A stretch of DNA of 15,134 nt, from NCBI GenBank assembly GCA_937996615.1, contig CALKVD010000166.1, positions 1 through 15,134 of the forward strand, read 5' to 3'. The notes beneath the pieces are model-generated. The model searched no databases, was not told the origin of the DNA, and saw nothing but the letters and a program-made list of their open reading frames with translations. Shown here one piece after another: positions 1 through 5,933 of the stretch (the first letter of the stretch is position 1; every line of letters starts with the position of its first letter). The DNA comes from an uncultured Rickettsiales bacterium. GTDB lineage: Bacteria > Pseudomonadota > Alphaproteobacteria > Rickettsiales > Midichloriaceae. Position numbers and translations under genes: made by a program.

Positions 1-6
1 CGATCT
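1..6. other. Illumina adapter remnant at left contig end
   Basis: The first six bases, CGATCT, equal the 3' end of the TruSeq adapter (its reverse complement begins AGATCG). Read on the minus strand the 16S sequence runs ...GAGAGGATGAC and should continue CAGCCACACTGG, but instead reads AGATCG, so identity to 16S stops exactly where adapter begins. Six bases alone would be weak, but the other end of the contig carries unmistakable adapter. Confidence 0.72.
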
Positions 7-297
7 GTCATCCTCTCGGACCAACTAAGGATCATCGCCTTGGTAAGCCATTACCTTACCAACTAGCTAATCCTGCATGGGCTCATCTTGTAGCGATAAA
101 TCTTTCACCTCTCGGCAATATGCGGTATTAGCTGTCGTTTCCAACAGTTATCCCCCACTACAAGGCAGATTCCCATGTATTACTCACCCGTCTGCCACTG
201 ACTCAGATGGTGCAAGCACCATCTTTATCCGTTCGACTTGCATGTGTTAAGCACGCCGCCAGCGTTCACTCTGAGCTAGGATCAAACTCTCATGTTT
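7..297 (-). rRNA. rrs: 16S ribosomal RNA, 5' part only
   Basis: On the minus strand this begins near AAACATGAGAGTTTGATCC and runs through the universal 27F site (283-290 holds AGAGTTTG), the GAACGCTGGCGGCGTGCTTAA segment, ACGGGTGAGTAA, and on to GGTCCGAGAGGATGAC, about E. coli position 330. The V1 hairpin (GATGGTGC/GCACCATC near 207-224) is intact. The pattern around V1-V2 suits an alphaproteobacterium of the Rickettsiales/Holosporales type, though I cannot place it to genus by eye. The remaining roughly 1,200 bases lie beyond the contig end. The 5' end was set by the usual distance from the 27F site. A promoter and leader lie immediately upstream; the neighbour upstream is a DsbA-like gene. 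Confidence 0.97.
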
Positions 298-415
298 TGA
301 TCTGAAGATCATTATGTATTTTGTGGTTATTTAACCACTTCCGTCTTGCGTTCTTATTATGTTCTATACTTTTCAAACGTTAGTTCTGTTAACTAACTTA
401 ATCAATGCAGGGACA
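298..415 (-). other. 16S leader with three hairpins
   Basis: Between the predicted transcription start (about 409) and mature 16S lie three short inverted repeats: 379-397 (7-bp arms GTTAGTT/AACTAAC, 5-nt loop), 323-338 (7-bp arms GTGGTTA/TAACCAC, 2-nt loop) and 298-311 (6-bp arms TGATCT/AGATCA) touching the mature 5' end. Such hairpins are expected in pre-rRNA leaders, where they guide folding and RNase processing. I found no clear boxA sequence. Confidence 0.5.
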
Positions 416-444
416 GTTATATACCCAATTGATTTTATAGTCAA
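416..444 (-). promoter_or_regulatory. rRNA promoter, sigma70 type
   Basis: On the minus strand, -35 TTGACT (439-444), a 17-nt spacer and -10 TATAAC (416-421) form a near-consensus promoter, followed by TGTCCCTGC, a comparatively GC-rich stretch where a stringent-control discriminator sits. Predicted start is near 409, giving a leader of about 110 nt to mature 16S. It lies only 30 bp beyond the stop of the DsbA-like gene, and no hairpin terminator is seen between them, so upstream transcription may read in. Confidence 0.72.
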
Positions 445-473
445 TAGGTTTTTATAAAAAATATTTGTAAAAG

Positions 474-1268
474 TTATTTAATTATTTTTTTATCATTGTC
501 CAAAGCCTTTGTAATTGAGGTAAAATCTAGTATATCGTCAATCTTCTTACCATCCACAAAAAGTGTGGGGGTATAGCTAATATTTAATTTATTCTGCCCA
601 ACAAACGCCCTAGCCAAAATCATATTGGCCAAATTTTTATTTTCAGCACAATTTCTAAATTGAGATTCGGCAAAGCCATTTAATTTGATTATTTGTAATA
701 TTTTGTTTTCATAATCGCTATTAAATACCCAAGAGTTTTGAGAGGTAAAAAATGCATCTAACAAACCATAGTAAGTTTTTACTTCCGTATCATCCTTTGT
801 CAAACAATACCCAATTAAAGAAGCAAAAGCGCTAGAAGAAGTTGTAGGAAAATCTCGATATATATAACGAACTTTACATTTATCAATCAACTCTGACTTG
901 ATTTTTGGCCATATTGACTCATGATAATCTGCACAATGCGGACAGCTAAATGACGAATATTCGATTATTGTATGGGGAGCTTTAGCACAACCCAAAACAC
1001 GATCACCGATTTGTGGTAACAAAAGCTCTTCTTTCGTAAAACCATTGTATACATCGTAGAATGTAGTATTAATCTCACCATCGTCTTCTGGATTAGACTT
1101 TGCCGCACTAACTTGCTTGCTTGTTATATTATTTTGCTGGCCCTTAGTTTGTGCCGGGTTTGCTTCTGTTGTTTTTTGGAAAGTGAAAAAACAACAAATC
1201 ATAGCAACCAAAATAATAGTTGTTTTGTGTAACAAAGTGTTACCACACTCAGTTATTTCTTTGTCCAT
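474..1268 (-). CDS. DsbA-like thiol:disulfide oxidoreductase, membrane anchored
   Basis: A 264-residue DsbA-family thioredoxin-fold protein, expected to oxidise or isomerise cysteines of exported proteins in the periplasm. Seen: an N-terminal hydrophobic anchor or signal (about 16-30), a Gln/Asn/Lys linker (about 31-65), the active site Cys109-Pro-His-Cys112 as in E. coli DsbA, preceded by the strand IIEYSSFS, and the cis-proline loop Thr233-Pro234-Thr235. The arrangement is that of the alphaproteobacterial thioredoxin-4/DSBA group with a helical insertion between these motifs. The reading frame is open upstream to a TTG at 1340, but ATG 1266-1268 has AAGG eight bases ahead; ATG 1293-1295 is an alternative. 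No dsbB lies in the window, so oxidase versus isomerase cannot be decided. The family assignment is firm; the exact role is inferred. Confidence 0.9.
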   Translation of the reverse strand: MDKEITECGNTLLHKTTIILVAMICCFFTFQKTTEANPAQTKGQQNNITSKQVSAAKSNPEDDGEINTTFYDVYNGFTKEELLLPQIGDRVLGCAKAPHTIIEYSSFSCPHCADYHESIWPKIKSELIDKCKVRYIYRDFPTTSSSAFASLIGYCLTKDDTEVKTYYGLLDAFFTSQNSWVFNSDYENKILQIIKLNGFAESQFRNCAENKNLANMILARAFVGQNKLNISYTPTLFVDGKKIDDILDFTSITKALDNDKKIIK

Positions 1269-1658
1269 AATTTTAGCCTTAATATAAAGTTGCATAATTT
1301 TTTGTAACCTGATTGAGAAATTAACAATGGGCATAATCAAATTGATTATTTAACTGGTTATAGCGCGATGATTATATCACAATAAAACCATAATTTACAT
1401 CAATTTTTATCTCTTATAGCTAACGTCAAATCACTAAAAACGACAATCGTCCACGTACCAAACGCAAACTAGCGCTATAGCACAGTATCATAATAATATC
1501 TTGTTATAACTCTATCAATTTTCTTGGTTACAGTGGTGATGACTTGCTACCTGGTTGTTTATGTTTTTTGTAATGGCATACCAAGACTAACTCGTGACAT
1601 AATCCTAAACCAAAACAAAACATTTTTATGTTAGCTTTAGAGGTTTTAATTTTAAACT
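1269..1658. other. Noncoding region between DsbA-like and SNARE-like genes
   Basis: About 390 AT-rich bases. It holds the probable dsbA promoter (1371-1379). Near the left gene the minus-strand DsbA frame stays open to 1340. Close to the right gene, 1619-1632 has a 5-bp AT-rich inverted repeat (AACAT/ATGTT, 4-nt loop) followed on the minus strand by TTGTTTTGGTTT, at best a weak terminator for the SNARE-like gene. I see no tRNA, no convincing ORF and no repeat array in the rest. Confidence 0.5.
1371..1379 (-). promoter_or_regulatory. Extended -10 promoter for DsbA-like gene
   Basis: The minus strand reads TGATATAAT, a perfect TGn-TATAAT extended -10; no good -35 sits 16-18 bases upstream, as is usual for extended -10 promoters. 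Predicted start is near 1364, upstream of all candidate start codons of the DsbA-like gene. Confidence 0.5.
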
Positions 1659-2873
1659 TTATTTTCTAATGAAATTTGTCACCTCTGATGCGGCCTTTTG
1701 GTATATTTTTAAATTTTTTGCTATGTCATTATTTTTGGAATAATATCGGATGGCGATACAAACACCTATCACCAAAGCTATACCAACGCCGCCAAAAATT
1801 AATGACGAATTCATTCCTAATGTTGGAATAAGAACCGCGGGGATAATTGATCCTACAGCTGCCAGTGCTAACGTGCCACCACAAAAACCTAACATTACAC
1901 TACTACAACGAGTGGATTTCTTTAAAGCTAATGCCTTTTTATCAAAATTTAGAGCATTATTTCTTAGCCATTTTGCATTTTCTTCAAGTTCATCAATATT
2001 GACTTGATCTGTAATTAATTGATCGATACTTTTTTTGACCTCTAATGCTATTGCATCTATTTTATCCTGAACAAGCTGCATATTACGCTGATCATAGTAG
2101 CGTTTTATTACTGTAATACTAGAAGGTGTGATCCAGGAAGCATTATCATAAATTTCAATGATTTTTCCCTGCCATTTGATCACGTCTTTTGCGTCATATC
2201 TTTTTTCATAAAGTTTTATATAATTACTTAGTGCGCTTCTTGCTTCTGCAATATTAGAACGATAATAGTTTAATTTTTTTTCAGATAATACAATTTCTTT
2301 GCCTTGTTTTAAATCACTTTTGATTCTACATATATGTTGCCATAATATCATAACATCATCAGCTTTGTTAATTGACTGATTGAGTTGATCATTTTGCTTA
2401 ATAATTTTATGCAATATTTTTTTCACTGTCCTAGCTCTATCTAACACTCTAGGTTTTTTGGATTCTAAAAGGGCAGATATAACACTTAAAGCTGTTTTAG
2501 GATCGCTTTTCTGAATTGCTCTTGCAAATGCAAACAAATTAATCTGCAAAGTTGCTAGATTTAGCTGAAGATCCTCAGTTATATTCTTATCTGCTTTTAG
2601 TGATTTTTTAACGAAAATAGCAACTTCTAACAATTTCTCGGTATATTCTAGTTTATATTTACGTCGTTTGAGAGATAGTAAAATATTTTTTATGACCCTT
2701 GCATCACTTAGAGCAGTTTTATAATTTAAAAGAGGAATGTCTTTCTGAGTCAGGATTTTTCTAGTATCTTGAGGTGTGCTATTATTTATAACATGACTGA
2801 TATTCAAACCCAATTCTCTTCCACTACCTACATCGGATTCGCTATCTGATAAGATCTCGTGTTGTAGTTTCAT
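1659..2873 (-). CDS. SNARE-like (VAMP/synaptobrevin-type) two-TM putative effector
   Basis: A 404-residue protein, mostly alpha-helical and Lys-rich, with no N-terminal signal peptide. Residues about 265-320 align without gaps to the eukaryotic R-SNARE motif: ELEENAKWLRNNALNF corresponds to the VAMP2 stretch ELDDRADALQAGASQF. Using VAMP2 layers, +1 to +8 are I293, L296, A300, L303, A307, F310, A314, L317; -1 L286, -3 V279, -4 I275, -5 I272, -6 V268, -7 M265. The zero-layer Arg is Asp289 and layer -2 is Ser282. Directly after come two hydrophobic segments (about 324-350 and 356-378) with a short Pro/Gly/Asn turn, then a basic 26-residue tail. Known families with this logic are Chlamydia IncA and Legionella SNARE mimics. 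I infer a secreted protein acting at host vesicle membranes, possibly type IV secreted. A purely bacterial coiled-coil membrane protein is the alternative. The ATG has no Shine-Dalgarno; the gene has its own promoter. Confidence 0.72.
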   Translation of the reverse strand: MKLQHEILSDSESDVGSGRELGLNISHVINNSTPQDTRKILTQKDIPLLNYKTALSDARVIKNILLSLKRRKYKLEYTEKLLEVAIFVKKSLKADKNITEDLQLNLATLQINLFAFARAIQKSDPKTALSVISALLESKKPRVLDRARTVKKILHKIIKQNDQLNQSINKADDVMILWQHICRIKSDLKQGKEIVLSEKKLNYYRSNIAEARSALSNYIKLYEKRYDAKDVIKWQGKIIEIYDNASWITPSSITVIKRYYDQRNMQLVQDKIDAIALEVKKSIDQLITDQVNIDELEENAKWLRNNALNFDKKALALKKSTRCSSVMLGFCGGTLALAAVGSIIPAVLIPTLGMNSSLIFGGVGIALVIGVCIAIRYYSKNNDIAKNLKIYQKAASEVTNFIRK

Positions 2874-2900
2874 TAAATAACAATTTATCTAAATTACAGA

Positions 2901-2917
2901 TTGGGACAACAACCCAA
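2901..2917 (-). other. Small hairpin in 5' UTR of SNARE-like gene
   Basis: TTGGG/CCCAA arms (5 bp) around a 7-nt loop lie just downstream of the predicted start at about 2921 and about 30 bases before the ATG. This would put a GC-containing hairpin at the 5' end of the mRNA, possibly protective. Short, so it may be chance. Confidence 0.3.
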
Positions 2918-2927
2918 GCTTAGGCTA

Positions 2928-2956
2928 ACTATATTTTAATGTTAAAATATTGTAAA
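2928..2956 (-). promoter_or_regulatory. Promoter of SNARE-like gene with 20-nt palindrome
   Basis: Minus strand: -35 TTTACA (2951-2956), 17-nt spacer, -10 TATAGT (2928-2933). Positions 2931-2950 form an inverted repeat, ATATTTTAA/TTAAAATAT around a 2-nt centre, which overlaps the -10 and fills the spacer. A protein bound there would block RNA polymerase, so this is a candidate operator; the AT-richness of the region means chance is not excluded. Confidence 0.55.
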
Positions 2957-2987
2957 GTTTTTAATATAATTATTTGTTTTAAGATCG

Positions 2988-3872
2988 CTATGTTCTTGAA
3001 GTAAGTTTAGCTGCAAGCAAATGATTCGTTGCAAACAATCCACAAGAGACATTAAAAGTATTGGCAATTTTGCTTTGATCGAGGATATCAAAAAATACCC
3101 CCCCAGCTTCATGGATAAGCAAAAAACCTGGGGCTATATCCCATCTAACAAGTTTATCAGGGAAGATAATAATATCATATTTACCCGAAGCAAGATATGC
3201 CATATCCAAAGCAGCAGAACCTGAAATGCGCCATTTTACAGCATTCTGGCTTAATAATTTAAAGATCTTATTTTCATTTTCTATTTGTAAAGCTTTATTA
3301 GTCAAGGTACCAACCAAACACGACGCTACCTCAGAACGACCCGCAACCTTTATTTTGTTTTTATTCCAATATGAATTTACATGAAATGCTCCCATATTTT
3401 TTTCAGCATAGAAAAATTCTCTGCTTGTTGGCTGATAGATAACACTGGCAATTGTTTCAGCTTCAAGGTCTATCGACTCCATAATTTGTGAATTACTTGG
3501 CTTAATTCTAACACGCTCCAACGCAATACAAACAGCAAAAGCCGGATTACCATGAATAAAGTTTGAGGTACCATCAATTGGATCTATCACCCACCTATAG
3601 TGAGCAACTGGTATATCAGCAGGTGATTGAGTCTCGCTTAATGGTTTGATATAACCACTTTCCTCTGAGAAGATATGATACTGCGGTCTAAATTTCTGAA
3701 GTTCATTAATAATGATTCTTTCAGCTTTTAAATCAGCACTACTGACAAAATTGTTGAATCCTTTTGAAGTTATTTGAAGATTTTCTAATTCCCCGAAATC
3801 ACGCATTATAGCACCACCAGCTTTTTGGCATGCTGTGATCATTGCGTTAATTACAACTGAATTTTCTTGCAT
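2988..3872 (-). CDS. suhB: Inositol monophosphatase family protein (SuhB-like)
   Basis: A 294-residue Mg-dependent phosphatase of the IMPase/SuhB family. Seen: VSSADLKAERII (substrate/helix region), the metal ligand Glu in FSEESG (about 68-73), the signature WVIDPIDGTSNF with Asp97 and Asp100, and the second signature RWDIAPGFLLIHEAGG near 250, whose Asp is a metal ligand. About 25 residues longer than typical SuhB, with small insertions before WVIDPIDGT (around SPADIPVAHY) and after ALERVRI. In E. coli SuhB also acts on RNA polymerase at rRNA operons; whether that holds here is unknown. The frame is open to a TTG at 3932, but homology begins at the ATG 3870-3872, which I chose; neither start has a clear ribosome site. 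The gene stands alone, divergent from the lipoprotein gene. Confidence 0.92.
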   Translation of the reverse strand: MQENSVVINAMITACQKAGGAIMRDFGELENLQITSKGFNNFVSSADLKAERIIINELQKFRPQYHIFSEESGYIKPLSETQSPADIPVAHYRWVIDPIDGTSNFIHGNPAFAVCIALERVRIKPSNSQIMESIDLEAETIASVIYQPTSREFFYAEKNMGAFHVNSYWNKNKIKVAGRSEVASCLVGTLTNKALQIENENKIFKLLSQNAVKWRISGSAALDMAYLASGKYDIIIFPDKLVRWDIAPGFLLIHEAGGVFFDILDQSKIANTFNVSCGLFATNHLLAAKLTSRT

Positions 3873-3965
3873 ATATTTGTTACGGCTTTTATTTTTGATG
3901 AACAGATTTTTTCTAATATAAACAACTAACAAAATTATTGGTAAAAATCAATATAGCAATTTATT

Positions 3966-3995
3966 TTGGTTGCATTCTAATTAAGATTATATAAC
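3966..3995 (+). promoter_or_regulatory. Promoter of small lipoprotein gene
   Basis: TTGGTT (3966-3971), an 18-nt spacer and TATAAC (3990-3995), with a predicted start near 4002, about 28 bases before the ATG at 4030. It sits in the divergent gap facing the SuhB-like gene. The -35 is moderate. Confidence 0.45.
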
Positions 3996-4029
3996 ATTAT
4001 TTCTAATATTTATATATCAAATAAATCAT

Positions 4030-4218
4030 ATGAACTATCGTATTTTTATGTATGCCACCCTGCTTCTAGCTCTTTCTGGCTGCGCAGTTAAAGATCCTTC
4101 TGCGCGAGATTTAAAAAGCCCTTGTGCCGCAGCTGTCCTACAGGATGCGACCGGAACAAACTATAACACTGGGCCCTGCGTCAAGCATTCCCCAGCTATG
4201 AATACATATTTTGTCTAA
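4030..4218 (+). CDS. Small lipoprotein, 62 residues
   Basis: N-terminal MNYRIF then a hydrophobic run and lipobox LSGC, so signal peptidase II should cleave before Cys18 and leave a mature peptide of about 45 residues attached by lipid to the inner or outer membrane. The mature part has two further cysteines, each in a Pro-Cys pair (SPC and GPC), and ends in an aromatic-rich NTYFV. Bacterial cell-envelope lipoproteins this small are common in rickettsial genomes, some with structural roles in secretion systems such as the VirB7 type, but I do not recognise this one and see no secretion genes nearby. Start: only ATG in frame ahead of the lipobox, no Shine-Dalgarno. The function is unknown; lipid modification is well supported. 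Confidence 0.75.
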   Translation: MNYRIFMYATLLLALSGCAVKDPSARDLKSPCAAAVLQDATGTNYNTGPCVKHSPAMNTYFV

Positions 4219-4304
4219 TAACTAATCAACCAATATAACTTATTAACTCAAAATCGAGTGATCTTTTTCACCAAATTCAGCACAAGAGATAATTAATATA
4301 TCTG

Positions 4305-4333
4305 TTGCATATTACCGTTTCTGATGCTAAAAT
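4305..4333 (+). promoter_or_regulatory. Promoter of the 71-residue gene
   Basis: TTGCAT (4305-4310), a 17-nt spacer ending in TGC, and TAAAAT (4328-4333): good -35, extended -10. The predicted start near 4340 lies downstream of the ATG at 4324, which argues that translation starts at the later ATG 4375. Confidence 0.55.
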
Positions 4334-4374
4334 CTGCTCGTCTGAATTATATAAATTATATATATTTGCTTTTT

Positions 4375-4590
4375 ATGAAAGGATCTAAAAATAATATCAA
4401 TAATCGTGGTAAATCAGCTGTAGCAAGATTGCATGATGGCCAGGAAGTCAAACCTGTGCGCTACGACGGCAAAAAACTTGGCCATGGTTCATATATGGCT
4501 GCCGCATATATCTCAAGTAATAAGATTGTTATTGGCTCAGGAGGCAAACCTGTAGCTTATAATGATTGCTCATTACCATTGAAAATATAG
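4375..4590 (+). CDS. Small conserved-looking protein, GHGxYMAA motif
   Basis: A 71-residue soluble protein without signal or membrane segment. After a basic, Asn-rich N-terminus it reads ARLHDGQEVKPVRYDGKK, then GHGSYMAA, and ends GSGGKPVAYNDC plus six residues; regularly spaced Gly and short alternating segments suggest a compact beta structure. It resembles short uncharacterised proteins I associate with Rickettsiales genomes (a KPVRYDG...GHGxYM pattern), but I cannot name a family or function. An in-frame ATG at 4324 would add 17 residues (LKSARLNYINYIYLLF) but lies inside the promoter spacer, so I chose 4375. It is followed at once by an inverted repeat that overlaps its stop codon. Confidence 0.65.
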   Translation: MKGSKNNINNRGKSAVARLHDGQEVKPVRYDGKKLGHGSYMAAAYISSNKIVIGSGGKPVAYNDCSLPLKI

Positions 4591-4610
4591 AATCAACTAG
4601 CTGATTCTAT
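4587..4610 (+). terminator. Inverted repeat at gene end, probable 3' hairpin
   Basis: Perfect 9-bp arms ATAGAATCA/TGATTCTAT around ACTAGC, overlapping the TAG stop codon. It is followed by AAAACC on the plus strand, with no U-tract, so it is not a standard intrinsic terminator; it may be a 3'-end stabiliser or a relic. A second, 6-bp inverted repeat (TAGACT/AGTCTA) lies at 4637-4656. Confidence 0.4.
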
Positions 4611-4684
4611 AAAACCACTATAGATCAACCAAGGTATAGACTCGAAATCAAGTCTAACGCTTGTCTAATTTAAGTGAAAAAACT

Positions 4685-4724
4685 GATCCCAGCTTAATTA
4701 TAAATTACTATAGGATACCAGCTT
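4685..4724. repeat. Short direct repeat in convergent gap
   Basis: GATCCCAGCTT (4685-4695) recurs as GATACCAGCTT (4714-4724), 10 of 11 bases, offset by 29 bases, in the convergent gap between the 71-residue gene and the peptidase gene. Otherwise this 224-bp gap shows only weak hairpins. Too short to be sure it is meaningful. Confidence 0.3.
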
Positions 4725-4814
4725 TTGCTTATTGCAAATCTTAGCCCACTAAAAAAATAATTCTTTTTGTCTTAAACACCCAGTTAATTTTTAGCCTTCT
4801 TCGTTAGATTGCTA

Positions 4815-5906
4815 TTATCCTTTTTGCTCTATAACAGGATAATTCTTGATCATCTTTTCTACCATTTGCCAAAAAGATTCTCTGTTACCTCGATATAGTT
4901 CTATAAGCTCTTCTACTACCATATCTTTTTTAGCATAATTTTTTTCTGCATCTAATAATAAATCAACCAAAGTAATTGCGATATCACAGTTAATACAGGT
5001 AGACAGATCTTTCTTTACCAAACTATCACGATAGCCACCCATAGCTCTGCTAAATTTTAGATGGTATCCATACATTTTTGCTGCATCAACCGGTTGCATT
5101 GCAACTAATAATTGAGCTAAATTTTTGGGTATTTGAAAATGCATATAATCCAATGGATAATCCCAATATCCCCCCCAGATAACAAAACCGTGATAAGCAA
5201 AAATATCAATTACTTTTTGGTTTATAATACCATATCGAGAATCTTTACCTGGACGGATAGATTCTCGATTTAGATGTTTGATTCCATCAACAGGAACTAT
5301 GCCATCTATTGATTTGGTTTCTAAATTTATATTAACAAATGGATTATAAAGTGGATTGAGATCAATAGCAGCCCCTAGACTATGCACAGATATTTTATAT
5401 TTGTCGCTAGCACTAACCCTACAGCTATAGCAACCAGTATAGTTATAATCAGAATCTGGCACAAAGTTACCACCAATTTTTTGTACACCCTTAAATGGAT
5501 CTATACCACCTATCATAAATTTTTGTACCAATAATTCTTTAAACATATTTTGAACACTCGGAGCCAGAGTATCAAGAACGAATATCAAACCGTCACTATG
5601 CTCTTTGGAATCCATCCCATAATAGGGAACAGTTAAAGCAACAATTCGATTTTCAAGATGAGAACATGCATCTTGATGTATATTCATCTCTCGCATCAAT
5701 TGCCACTGCTGCAGAGAAGGCTTAACCATTTTGCTATTATCTTGCATATTATTATTAATGCTGGAAGTACTTGTTTGTTTTATAATATCACTTTTATATG
5801 TTTTAGTTGTAATAGCATCAGCAAAAATTTTATCAGAAGCACCATAACAAGAGACAGCTAAAAAAGCCGCTATGGCTATATTTAATTTTAAATTTGTCAT
5901 AAGCAT
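4815..5906 (-). CDS. Exported M15-family zinc peptidase
   Basis: A 363-residue protein with an N-terminal signal peptide (Lys then hydrophobic, possible cleavage after IFA at 29, or weak lipobox AVSC at 17-20) and a polar linker to about 60. The catalytic part matches the M15 VanY/endolysin-like carboxypeptidase fold: CYSCR near 159-163, then SVHSLGAAIDLNP with zinc ligands His175 and Asp182, GGYWDYPLDYMHFQ with His256 as third ligand. It should cleave peptide stems of peptidoglycan (D,D-carboxypeptidase or L,D-type endopeptidase) in the periplasm. An extra C-terminal domain of about 100 residues with Cys-x-x-Cys (TCINCD) and charged helices is not part of the core fold. It lies 27 bp after the RecD2 stop, so probably co-transcribed, with no evident functional link. 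No ribosome site at either ATG (5904 or 5898). Confidence 0.86.
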   Translation of the reverse strand: MLMTNLKLNIAIAAFLAVSCYGASDKIFADAITTKTYKSDIIKQTSTSSINNNMQDNSKMVKPSLQQWQLMREMNIHQDACSHLENRIVALTVPYYGMDSKEHSDGLIFVLDTLAPSVQNMFKELLVQKFMIGGIDPFKGVQKIGGNFVPDSDYNYTGCYSCRVSASDKYKISVHSLGAAIDLNPLYNPFVNINLETKSIDGIVPVDGIKHLNRESIRPGKDSRYGIINQKVIDIFAYHGFVIWGGYWDYPLDYMHFQIPKNLAQLLVAMQPVDAAKMYGYHLKFSRAMGGYRDSLVKKDLSTCINCDIAITLVDLLLDAEKNYAKKDMVVEELIELYRGNRESFWQMVEKMIKNYPVIEQKG

Positions 5907-5933
5907 TATTTTATTTTGAATATTAAAGTAATT

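Noticed and set aside
1269..1340. N-terminal extension of the DsbA-like protein to TTG 1338-1340
   Set aside because: The ATG at 1266-1268 has a better ribosome site and gives a normal signal-anchor; the extension places the hydrophobic segment about 40 residues from the N-terminus.
1381..1658. Possible tRNA or small RNA in the gap
   Set aside because: No cloverleaf, no T-loop GTTCRA motif and no strong terminator found by eye on either strand.
1750..2007. Plus-strand ORF opposite the SNARE-like gene
   Set aside because: It is antisense to the membrane-hairpin region, with no ribosome site or family resemblance; the minus-strand frame explains it.
3873..3932. Extension of the SuhB-like protein to TTG 3930-3932
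   Set aside because: Added residues are Lys/Asn-rich with no match to the family; homology begins at the ATG 3870-3872.
4324..4374. Upstream ATG for the 71-residue gene
   Set aside because: It falls between the -35 and -10 of a good promoter, so it would not be in the mRNA; the added residues look like translated AT-rich intergenic DNA.
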